From the NCBI GenBank assembly GCA_002398875.1, contig DHCC01000039.1, positions 1-11,958 on the forward strand: a stretch of DNA of 11,958 bases, in the 5' to 3' direction. The notes below the pieces were generated by a model. It made no database searches and was not told the DNA's origin. It saw only the letters and a list, made by a program, of their open reading frames with translations. The translations under genes were made by a program, and so were the position numbers. The stretch is from Bacteroidales bacterium UBA4912. Its GTDB lineage: Bacteria; Bacteroidota; Bacteroidia; Bacteroidales; Dysgonomonadaceae. Position 1 is the first letter of the stretch; each line of letters opens with the position of its first letter. Below, piece by piece: positions 1-6,463 of the stretch.

Positions 1-968
1 CCTGACTGGAAGTCTTGATTTCCTTCCTGGAATAAGTCCCAGTACACATTACCTTCAATTGGATAACCGGCACTTGTGTACGTGTGGTCAGGTGTTTGTT
101 TATCGACTGAAGTTGCATAATAGAACTCAGGATTTTCGTCCTTGCGTGTTCCAAAACGTTCAGTCATTAATGAATAAACAGAATTGTCTATAACATCATT
201 CCCATAACTGATAGCTTTGGCATAAGCTGTTTTTGCTTCAGCAGACTGTCCTGCAGCATCTAATTCTATACCTTTATTTATGTAAAGCTGAACAAGATTA
301 TGCTGTGCAGCACCTTTTACCAGGCGTCCTGCAGTAGGTGATGTCTCCGGAAGATCGTTAAGAATATCTTCAAATTCATCAATAGCAAACTGATAAGTTT
401 CGAGACGAGTTGTCCTTTCATAATCATAGCGAGGGGTTGTCGTAATTTCAGTTACAATTGGAACCCCACCGTAAAGCTCACCTAAATTACGATAACTCAT
501 TGCACGGAAAAAACGTGCCTGAGCTGTCGTATAAGCCTTACTTTCCTCTGAACCCCATACGATCTGTGGTAATTCAGCAGCATAAAGAGCTAGGTTTGCC
601 TTACCAATCAATTGATACCAATGAGAATAATTGTTATTAAATTCATTGCTACTTGGAGTAATTATTCCATAATCATTAAAACGCTGTCCGCGCCTTATGG
701 TTGCAACGTCATACATATCTGTACCATTTCCGTGAAATACAAAGAAGGTGCTGTTCTCTTCACCCATTGCAAACATACTTCTTGCGTGTGCATAACAACC
801 GATAACTACCTGGTCTACCTGTTCTGAGGTAGTGAAGGCGTTATCAACTGTATAAAAGGTTTCCGGCTTTTCTGTCAGAAATTCAGCGTCGTTACATCCC
901 GCTAAAGTGGAAAATGCTAAAAGTATAGCGAGAGGATAATATAATTTTATTTTTTTCATTTTATTCAT
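1..968 (-). CDS. SusD/RagB-family glycan-binding lipoprotein (3' end cut by window edge)
   Basis: Surface lipoprotein that binds glycan and caps the SusC transporter. The frame is open from the ATG at 968 to the left edge, giving 322 residues of a family usually about 500-650 long, so the C-terminal part is missing. The N-terminus is a lipoprotein signal peptide: basic start, hydrophobic run, then a lipobox ending LAGC with the acylated Cys at residue 25. Around residue 150 comes the SusD hallmark FFRAMSYRNLGELYGGVPIV, and near residue 220 the helical, TPR-like AAQHNLVQLYINKG. A second in-frame ATG lies at 959 (MNKMKK); either start keeps the signal peptide. It begins 12 bp after the susC stop, so the two are surely co-transcribed. 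The glycan cannot be read from SusD itself; the neighbouring GH78 genes suggest a rhamnose-containing one. Confidence 0.95.
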   Translation of the reverse strand, partial: MNKMKKIKLYYPLAILLAFSTLAGCNDAEFLTEKPETFYTVDNAFTTSEQVDQVVIGCYAHARSMFAMGEENSTFFVFHGNGTDMYDVATIRRGQRFNDYGIITPSSNEFNNNYSHWYQLIGKANLALYAAELPQIVWGSEESKAYTTAQARFFRAMSYRNLGELYGGVPIVTEITTTPRYDYERTTRLETYQFAIDEFEDILNDLPETSPTAGRLVKGAAQHNLVQLYINKGIELDAAGQSAEAKTAYAKAISYGNDVIDNSVYSLMTERFGTRKDENPEFYYATSVDKQTPDHTYTSAGYPIEGNVYWDLFQEGNQDFQS

Positions 969-980
969 ATTCTTACGTGA

Positions 981-3900
981 TTAAAAACTAATATTTGCAC
1001 CCAAAGAAAATGAGGTAAGTACAGGATAAGAGCCCGATCTTACAGGTGAACCTACTTCAGGATCATCTCCTTCCCAATTAGTAATTGTAAATAAATTCTT
1101 TGCTGTCAGGAATACTTTAAGGTTCTGTAAATTCAGATCCTTAACCCAAGATTCTCTGAAAGTATACGACAATGTAACATCCTGCATCCTGAGAAAGCTC
1201 CTGCTTTGTAAACCCATGAAGCGACCACCGTCACCAGAGAATACAGCTGAGGGATATACATTACTTTTGTTTTCAGGAGTCCACCATGGAATATATATAC
1301 TATTTGAGTTAAATAAACCTGATCCATTTGTCATATAAGCCTCTCTGTTTGGACTCAGATAATAACCTCCTCCACCAAATGTTCCGGTTAGCATCATGTA
1401 AAGATCAAAATTCTTGTAAGTAAATGTATTGCTCATATTTAACCTGAAACTAGGTGTAGAATAACCTAAGATCTGGCGATCTTCTGCATTAATTATACCC
1501 TCACCCGTTATATCCTTATATTTAGGTACTCCTGCAGAAACACCGTTATTTTCCATATATTCAGTGTCAGTCTCTTGAACAATTCCATCCTGAACATATC
1601 CATATATTGCACCTAATGGTTTACCAATAAATCTGCTGTTTGAAATATCATCATCCTCTTTTCCATCTCCATCCAAATCTTCACCATACAGATGGGTCAG
1701 CTTGTTTCTGTTTAGCCAGAATGTCAAGTTAGTCATCCATGTAAAATCAGGTTTTGCAATATTAACTGTTCTCAATGATAGTTCAATACCCCTGTTATCA
1801 ATCTGTCCCAAAGATGATTTGATTGTTTTAAAACCAGTCATAACAGGAATATTTCTTTCAAATATCTGATCTGTTGTCTTGGAAAAATAGAAATCAACAT
1901 CAAAGAATATACGGTTGTTAAGCAATATTGATTCAAAACCTGTGTTCCAAGATGCAGTAGACTCCCAGCCTAAGTCAGCATTACCCAAAGTTCCGGGAAC
2001 CATGCCATAATAGATATCACTTTTGTTGCCAAACTGATAACGTGCACCTGCTTCAGCTGCATTTCTCACAGTAGAAAGAGTTCCATAAGGGTCAAGACCT
2101 TGATTACCGTTCTTTCCCCATGAAAGTTTCAGTTTTAAATCATCCAGAAAATCTACATTCTCCATAAATGATTCATTGGAAATCCTCCATGCTGTTCCAA
2201 TTGCCATAAAGTTACCCCACTTTTGATTGGCACCAAATACTGATGCTCCGTCTCGGCGTAAAGAACCAGTAAGATAATACGTGTCATTGTAAGAATAAGA
2301 TGCTCTACCCAAGTAGCCAATATTAGTCCTTCTGTTAGCATCAAGATTTACTTTTTGTACGGTAGCTTTGTGTAGACCATTTACTCCAAGAGCAGTATTT
2401 CCGTTAGCTGCAAAATTACTGCCTGTGGTGTTCTGATAACTGTAATCGCTTCTGTCGCGTGTTGCCACAGCTGTCAGATCTATATTATGTCTGCCAAATG
2501 TTCTGGTATAGTTCAAAATGTTGTCTACTACCCAGCTTGAAATGGTTCTGTTGTCAATATTACCATTGGCATTGGCCAACAAATTCTGATATGCTGCAGG
2601 AGAGTAACGCGATACATCGTCATAATCACCTTCTCTCACGTAGTATGATTCATAATAGAAGTTTTTCCTATCTTCTTTAGCCAAGTTACCGGCATAGTTA
2701 AAACGATAGCTCAAACCTTCAACCCATGGTAATCTCACTACTGCATAAGCATTGGCCCTGAAGTTGTCACGTATGTCGGTGTTGTCTCTAGTACCACCTA
2801 CGACTCCCCACAATGGATTTTGACCGGATTGTGTATATGGGAATTTTTCTAATAACTTTTGCTCTTCATCACGATACATAACTCCATAAGGCGACATTAC
2901 AAAAGCTTGACTTATGTTTGCACCTACACCAGAGTAATCCGAGCGTGTGTATGAAGCATCTACACCAATTTCCAGCCAGTCCGTGATATCGGTATTTACT
3001 TTTCCAAGGAATGATAAACGATTGAAGTCGTCACCTATTATAACGCCCGTATTTTCTGTAAATGCACCGGAAAGATAATAGTTCATTTTATCAGAAGCAC
3101 CGGAGATTGATAGCTGATGATCCTGAATCCACCCTGTACGTGTAGATGCGTCCAGCCAGTCGATTTCTCTTCCTGCTTCCCTGTTTGCTGCTTCCTGAGG
3201 TTTCAGCCAGCTTAAGTCGGTACTGTTATTACGTGCCATAACAGATTCAATCCACTGGTCACCATTCATCAGGTTTGGTCTACTATTCCAAGACTGAAGA
3301 CTTCCGGTAGTGTTTAGTGTAATAACAGGCTTTTCAGATCTACCCCTTTTTGTGGTAATTGTAATAACACCGTTTGCAGAGCGAGATCCGTAAGCTGCTG
3401 CAGAAGTAGCATCCTTCAGAACATCAATTGTAGCTATATCATTAGGATTGATATCATTTATACTACCCATGAAAATTACACCATCAAGTACTATCAACGG
3501 ATTATTTGAACCAGAAATTGATTTTTGACCACGCATTTGCATACTTGGCTGACCTCCTGCACTATTAGTTACACCAATATCCAATCCGGGAACATTTCCT
3601 TTGATTGATTCCAATGCATTCATGTTGGACATTAAAGCAACAGGCGAGTCCTCAAGTTTAACAGAAGAAACAGACCCCGTGAAGTCTTTTCTCTTAGCAG
3701 TACCATATCCAATCACAATTACCTCTTCCAGTGCCTGCAGGTCTTCCATTAAAGTAATATTAATATTATTTCTGCCGGCAACTGCAACTGTTTGAGATTG
3801 CATACCTATATATGATACAATAAGTGTCCCGTTTGGAGGAACATTAGGTAAAGTATAATTACCTTCCATATCTGTAATTGTACCAATTGTTGTTCCTTGC

Positions 3901-4049
3901 ACTTGCACTGTTACACCAATTAGTGCTTCTCCGTTATTATCAGTAACAGTACCTTCTACAGTAATGTTCTGAGCAAACATGAGAATAGAAAATGACCACA
4001 AAAATATGACCATCAACCCTTTAGTTAGATTTAAAATTTTACTTTTCAT
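981..4049 (-). CDS. SusC/RagA-family TonB-dependent outer-membrane glycan transporter
   Basis: Outer-membrane barrel that imports glycan delivered by the partner SusD lipoprotein, powered by TonB-ExbBD. The 1022-residue length is normal. Residues 1-27 are a signal peptide ending in FAQ. Residues about 28-102 are the carboxypeptidase-regulatory-like domain (VEGTVTDNNGEALIGVTVQV). The TonB-box region is EEVIVIGYGT at 108-117. The plug follows, with NPLIVLDGV and the SusC signature DIATIDVLKDATSAAAYGSR near 204-223, then the barrel, ending ...SFSLGANISF. There is no extra N-terminal signalling (STN) domain, so it is a plain transporter rather than an anti-sigma transducer, which fits control by the local AraC protein. 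The ATG at 4049 has only an A-rich leader and no Shine-Dalgarno sequence. It is preceded by the 579-bp gene-free region with a good promoter candidate and followed 12 bp later by susD. Confidence 0.97.
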   Translation of the reverse strand: MKSKILNLTKGLMVIFLWSFSILMFAQNITVEGTVTDNNGEALIGVTVQVQGTTIGTITDMEGNYTLPNVPPNGTLIVSYIGMQSQTVAVAGRNNINITLMEDLQALEEVIVIGYGTAKRKDFTGSVSSVKLEDSPVALMSNMNALESIKGNVPGLDIGVTNSAGGQPSMQMRGQKSISGSNNPLIVLDGVIFMGSINDINPNDIATIDVLKDATSAAAYGSRSANGVITITTKRGRSEKPVITLNTTGSLQSWNSRPNLMNGDQWIESVMARNNSTDLSWLKPQEAANREAGREIDWLDASTRTGWIQDHQLSISGASDKMNYYLSGAFTENTGVIIGDDFNRLSFLGKVNTDITDWLEIGVDASYTRSDYSGVGANISQAFVMSPYGVMYRDEEQKLLEKFPYTQSGQNPLWGVVGGTRDNTDIRDNFRANAYAVVRLPWVEGLSYRFNYAGNLAKEDRKNFYYESYYVREGDYDDVSRYSPAAYQNLLANANGNIDNRTISSWVVDNILNYTRTFGRHNIDLTAVATRDRSDYSYQNTTGSNFAANGNTALGVNGLHKATVQKVNLDANRRTNIGYLGRASYSYNDTYYLTGSLRRDGASVFGANQKWGNFMAIGTAWRISNESFMENVDFLDDLKLKLSWGKNGNQGLDPYGTLSTVRNAAEAGARYQFGNKSDIYYGMVPGTLGNADLGWESTASWNTGFESILLNNRIFFDVDFYFSKTTDQIFERNIPVMTGFKTIKSSLGQIDNRGIELSLRTVNIAKPDFTWMTNLTFWLNRNKLTHLYGEDLDGDGKEDDDISNSRFIGKPLGAIYGYVQDGIVQETDTEYMENNGVSAGVPKYKDITGEGIINAEDRQILGYSTPSFRLNMSNTFTYKNFDLYMMLTGTFGGGGYYLSPNREAYMTNGSGLFNSNSIYIPWWTPENKSNVYPSAVFSGDGGRFMGLQSRSFLRMQDVTLSYTFRESWVKDLNLQNLKVFLTAKNLFTITNWEGDDPEVGSPVRSGSYPVLTSFSLGANISF

Positions 4050-4164
4050 CTCATTTTTTTTATTAATTTAGATTAGTATTATATGCATTAAGCATTTTAG
4101 TGGTATTAAGTGTATGTTTAAAACTAGTATTATTATAAAAATTACTCTAATTTATGTCATATAG

Positions 4165-4172
4165 CAAAAGTA
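4165..4172 (-). promoter_or_regulatory. Candidate -7 element (TACTTTTG) of the susC promoter
   Basis: On the minus strand this reads TACTTTTG, an exact match to the Bacteroidota primary-sigma -7 consensus TAnnTTTG. The -33 side is weak: TTAG lies 17 bp upstream, where TTTG at about 19-21 bp would be expected. Transcription would start near 4158 and give a leader of about 110 nt before the susC ATG at 4049. This is inferred from sequence only; a TAnnTTTG match in AT-rich DNA is not rare, but its place in the only long spacer supports it. Confidence 0.5.
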
Positions 4173-4198
4173 TTGTTATGTTCTTGTAACTAACTTCG

Positions 4199-4284
4199 AA
4201 AAATGGCATTAATACTGTGATAAATGATTATTTGTGTTAATTGCACAGGGTTTATTTGAGAATAATTACCTAAAATAGTATTAA
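4199..4284 (-). promoter_or_regulatory. Possible operator region: TRGYATTAA repeats around a TGTG-N7-CACA dyad
   Basis: Two 14-bp segments match at 11 of 14 positions: 4199-4212 (AAAAATGGCATTAA) and 4271-4284 (TAAAATAGTATTAA). They are 72 bp apart, close to seven helical turns, in the same orientation. Between them, TGTG at 4233-4236 and CACA at 4244-4247 form a dyad. A third core copy, TGGTATTAA, is at 4101-4109, inside the predicted leader. The cluster sits just upstream of the candidate susC promoter, where an AraC-type activator or a Crp-like protein would bind. No factor can be assigned from sequence alone, and AT-rich composition makes chance matches likely. Confidence 0.25.
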
Positions 4285-4432
4285 ATGCTCTTGGTGACTT
4301 GTTTTTTATTTAAAATCATAATGTCTTATTTATAAAACTATACGGCACCAATTCAACTTCTGTTGTTTGATATTAACGAATATTTCTAAAAACAGGGAAG
4401 ATACTTTTTTAAACAAAAATATTACATAAGGA

Positions 4433-4519
4433 GTACATTATCCAGAGCCTCCTCATAAAAATATGTGGTGGATATGAAGAGAATATGAAGGGGGTACGAA
4501 GAAGCTCTGGACCAAGTAC
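4433..4519 (-). repeat. Long imperfect inverted repeat forming a stable minus-strand RNA hairpin
   Basis: The 25-nt arms at 4433-4457 and 4495-4519 match at 19 of 25 positions, with the perfect core TCCAGAGC/GCTCTGGA at 4441-4448 and 4504-4511 and outer GTAC/GTAC. Read as minus-strand RNA, four of the six mismatches become G-U wobbles, so 23 of 25 positions can pair; read as plus-strand RNA those same positions are C-A or A-C clashes. The 37-nt loop is pyrimidine-rich on the minus strand and carries CTTCATAT twice. No U-tract follows directly; the first T-rich run (ATATTTTTGTTT) begins about 12 nt later. It could be a 3' UTR stabiliser or weak terminator for the rhamnosidase transcript, a leader element of susC, or a degenerate MITE. 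Confidence 0.55.
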
Positions 4520-4532
4520 GTCTAATATATTA

Positions 4533-4540
4533 CTAAAGTA
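4533..4540 (-). promoter_or_regulatory. Weak promoter-like -7 element (TACTTTAG) upstream of the hairpin
   Basis: On the minus strand this reads TACTTTAG, one mismatch from TAnnTTTG, with TTAG 21 bp upstream. A start about 7 nt downstream would begin transcription within some 20 nt of the hairpin at 4519-4433. That would make the hairpin the 5' end of a long susC leader or of a small RNA. The match is weak and chance is a fair explanation. Confidence 0.2.
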
Positions 4541-4628
4541 TAGTCTTTTTATAAATGTATACTAACCCAAATAATATTGAATGTTTTACAGAGCTTTTTG
4601 CTTTGTGCAGGTTTACAAAGTAATATTA

Positions 4629-6404
4629 TTACTTAATTAATCTTATTACTTTTGGTGCATCAATATCACTCACAACTGACCCGTCTGCCTGTTTAATATG
4701 TTTTACCTTTACAATGCCAAATGGAGTAGGGAAGGAGCCTTCTACAAAATTCAAATCACCTAAATTGGGTGAAATACGTAATACTTTACAACCGGGTTCA
4801 ATTACTTGAATGCCTAATACATGATTTGTGAGCCAAGAAGTAGGTCCCGATGCCCATCCGTGACATAGACTTGCTCTAAGACCTATATAACAATAATCAC
4901 CACCATCTGAATGTATATTAAATTTAGATTCATCGGGTAACTGATCTATTGCTACCGCATTAAACCTTTCATTATAATTAAAGTTTTCCCAAAAGGTTGT
5001 TGCTCCCAAATCAAGCATGGCACCCCAATAATCCGTTATAACATCTATGCCCTCGGAATATTTACCATCCTTAGCCAAAGCTTCAAGCATATAATAACCA
5101 TAAAAGGTTGCAAAATCATCAGCTCCATTTTTTAAGATCACTTTCGAAGCTTGTTCGGTTGGCATCATGCCAGCCAATGAAAGTAAAGAAGCCGCCTGTT
5201 TGTTGTTGTGGCTTGGAGGTTTATGACTGTTTAATAATTTAATTGCCTCAGAGCATTTGTCTTCTAACAATTTATCATTTAACCAAACTGAGATATCCTT
5301 TCCGGCTTCCATTGTGATTAGCATTAATGCCTGCAGACCGGAATGAATAACTTCAGGATTTTCTGATGTTGGCCAGTCCAGGAATCTGCCTCCATCCAAT
5401 TTTTCCTTACCATTTGAATCAATTTTAGAAGTAATCTGTTTAATCAATTCAGATAAATAACCATGTTGTTCTTTTAAATATTCCAGATCTCCGTTATAGA
5501 GATAGAAATCTCTGTGGGTGATTATCCACCATAATGAATAAGATGACATGCCGTTCATCCACCCGGGAAGAGGAGTGGTGTCTCTGCCGAAATCGAGACT
5601 CTTTCTTACAACATCCTGGTCTCCAAATACGTTGTTGATTGTCATAACCTCAGGATGCACATCACCCAGCCACACCAGTCTGTCCCTTTTAATTCCGTCC
5701 CATAAATATTCCTGCATGTTCAAATGAACCGTATAGGCACCTGTTTCCCATATTTTATTAAGACGTTCATTATCACTTTTAAATGAACCCAGATAAGGTA
5801 TGTCTCTATATCGGAATATTGCTCTTACTGATCTGATTGGCAGTTCGACATCTTTATCCAGCAGATCTATTCTTGCATAGCGGAATCCTGAATTTCCGAC
5901 CTCTACAGTTCCAAGCCAGGGAAGCTCTATCGTATAATCCCTTAGTGAATGATCATTAGTAGCAGATCCCATGCCGGGTATGCTATTGTCAATGCAGTCA
6001 CTCATTGCTTCTGTTGCAGATTCACCTAGTCTGATTCTTACCTTTACAGGCTTTTTATCCCCTCTGATTGCAGCAGCAATTTCAATTCCTCCATAAATCT
6101 CTTTGCCAAAATCCAGTAGAATGGATGCTGTTTTATCATCATCAGATTTTAAAACACACATTCCTTTACCACTTGTTGTTAATTGTCCGTCAAACGGAGT
6201 AAGGAGAACTTGTGAGTTTTGCACCAAGTTGTTCTGATTATCTGACTGCCAAACAATTTTAACCGGAGTAACGTATGCCCGTGTAATCACATCCTCAATT
6301 AGTTGTCCGTTAAAACTCCTCTCATTAAGATGTTCTTGGGCCTTAACAGTAGCGGGAAATTGAATAATGGAGAATACGTAAATAAGTAAAACAAGTGCTC
6401 TCAT
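4629..6404 (-). CDS. GH78-type alpha-L-rhamnosidase, short form, exported
   Basis: Predicted exported enzyme of the bacterial alpha-L-rhamnosidase (GH78) fold, expected to release L-rhamnose from oligosaccharides or glycosides. Residues 1-22 form a signal peptide ending VKA-QE, with no lipobox, so it is probably periplasmic. A beta-sandwich-like part covers about 90-200 (ILLDFGKEIYGGIEI). The (alpha/alpha)6-barrel starts near 210 with DGIKRDRLVWLGD at 236-248, then FLDWPT (341-346), GATTFWE with the likely base Glu473, and CHGWASGP (514-521), before a beta-sandwich C-terminus. At 591 residues it is far shorter than multidomain GH78 enzymes and lacks their N-terminal Ig-like and carbohydrate-binding parts. 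The RDE.LGWTGD-type motif has Asp241 where Glu is usual. Its start lies 59 bp after the upstream rhamnosidase stop. Fold assignment is firm; the substrate is not. Confidence 0.85.
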   Translation of the reverse strand: MRALVLLIYVFSIIQFPATVKAQEHLNERSFNGQLIEDVITRAYVTPVKIVWQSDNQNNLVQNSQVLLTPFDGQLTTSGKGMCVLKSDDDKTASILLDFGKEIYGGIEIAAAIRGDKKPVKVRIRLGESATEAMSDCIDNSIPGMGSATNDHSLRDYTIELPWLGTVEVGNSGFRYARIDLLDKDVELPIRSVRAIFRYRDIPYLGSFKSDNERLNKIWETGAYTVHLNMQEYLWDGIKRDRLVWLGDVHPEVMTINNVFGDQDVVRKSLDFGRDTTPLPGWMNGMSSYSLWWIITHRDFYLYNGDLEYLKEQHGYLSELIKQITSKIDSNGKEKLDGGRFLDWPTSENPEVIHSGLQALMLITMEAGKDISVWLNDKLLEDKCSEAIKLLNSHKPPSHNNKQAASLLSLAGMMPTEQASKVILKNGADDFATFYGYYMLEALAKDGKYSEGIDVITDYWGAMLDLGATTFWENFNYNERFNAVAIDQLPDESKFNIHSDGGDYCYIGLRASLCHGWASGPTSWLTNHVLGIQVIEPGCKVLRISPNLGDLNFVEGSFPTPFGIVKVKHIKQADGSVVSDIDAPKVIRLIK

Positions 6405-6463
6405 TTTAATTAACCTTTATTATTTTGGCACCATTGGCTGACTGTGACTCTTGATATGGTATT
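6405..6463 (-). pseudogene. Possible remnant of a GH78-like C-terminus in the spacer
   Basis: One minus-strand frame in this spacer reads SQSANGAKIIKVN and then stops at 6406-6408, one base before the next ATG. This resembles the last residues of the downstream gene (DIDAPKVIRLIK). At DNA level, 6406-6428 and 4634-4656 share about 21 of 24 aligned positions, including TTAATTAA, TTATTA and TTTTGG. The frame closes upstream at a TAG at 6472-6474, inside the end of the preceding rhamnosidase gene. It may be the tail of a deleted paralog. The segment is short and AT-rich, so chance cannot be excluded. Confidence 0.2.

Larger units (their letters stand above)
4050..4628. other. 579-bp gene-free region upstream of susC
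   Basis: This is the only stretch over 300 bases without a gene. It is very AT-rich and I find no credible coding frame on either strand. It holds a long imperfect inverted repeat (4433-4519), a TAnnTTTG promoter match (4165-4172), a weaker one (4533-4540), three copies of a TRGYATTAA motif (4101, 4204, 4276) and a TGTG-N7-CACA dyad (4233-4247). Its length, against spacers of 12-72 bp elsewhere in the window, suggests that susCD has its own promoter and is a separate transcription unit from the rhaA-to-rhamnosidase genes. Confidence 0.85.

Noticed and set aside
458..827. Two short plus-strand open frames (458-640 and 612-827)
   Set aside because: Both are antisense to susD, which has clear lipobox and SusD motifs in the minus frame. 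No leader or domain supports the plus-strand frames.
4433..4519. The inverted repeat as an insertion sequence or intact MITE
   Set aside because: There is no transposase, no target-site duplication that I can see, and no second copy in the window. The strand-biased wobble pairs fit an RNA structure better, though a degenerate MITE is not excluded.
4570..4630. Terminator just after the short GH78 gene
   Set aside because: There is a 6-bp stem (CTTTGT/ACAAAG at 4601-4606 and 4615-4620) and an outer AT-only pairing, but no U-tract follows on the minus strand, and the outer pairs are low-complexity AT sequence.
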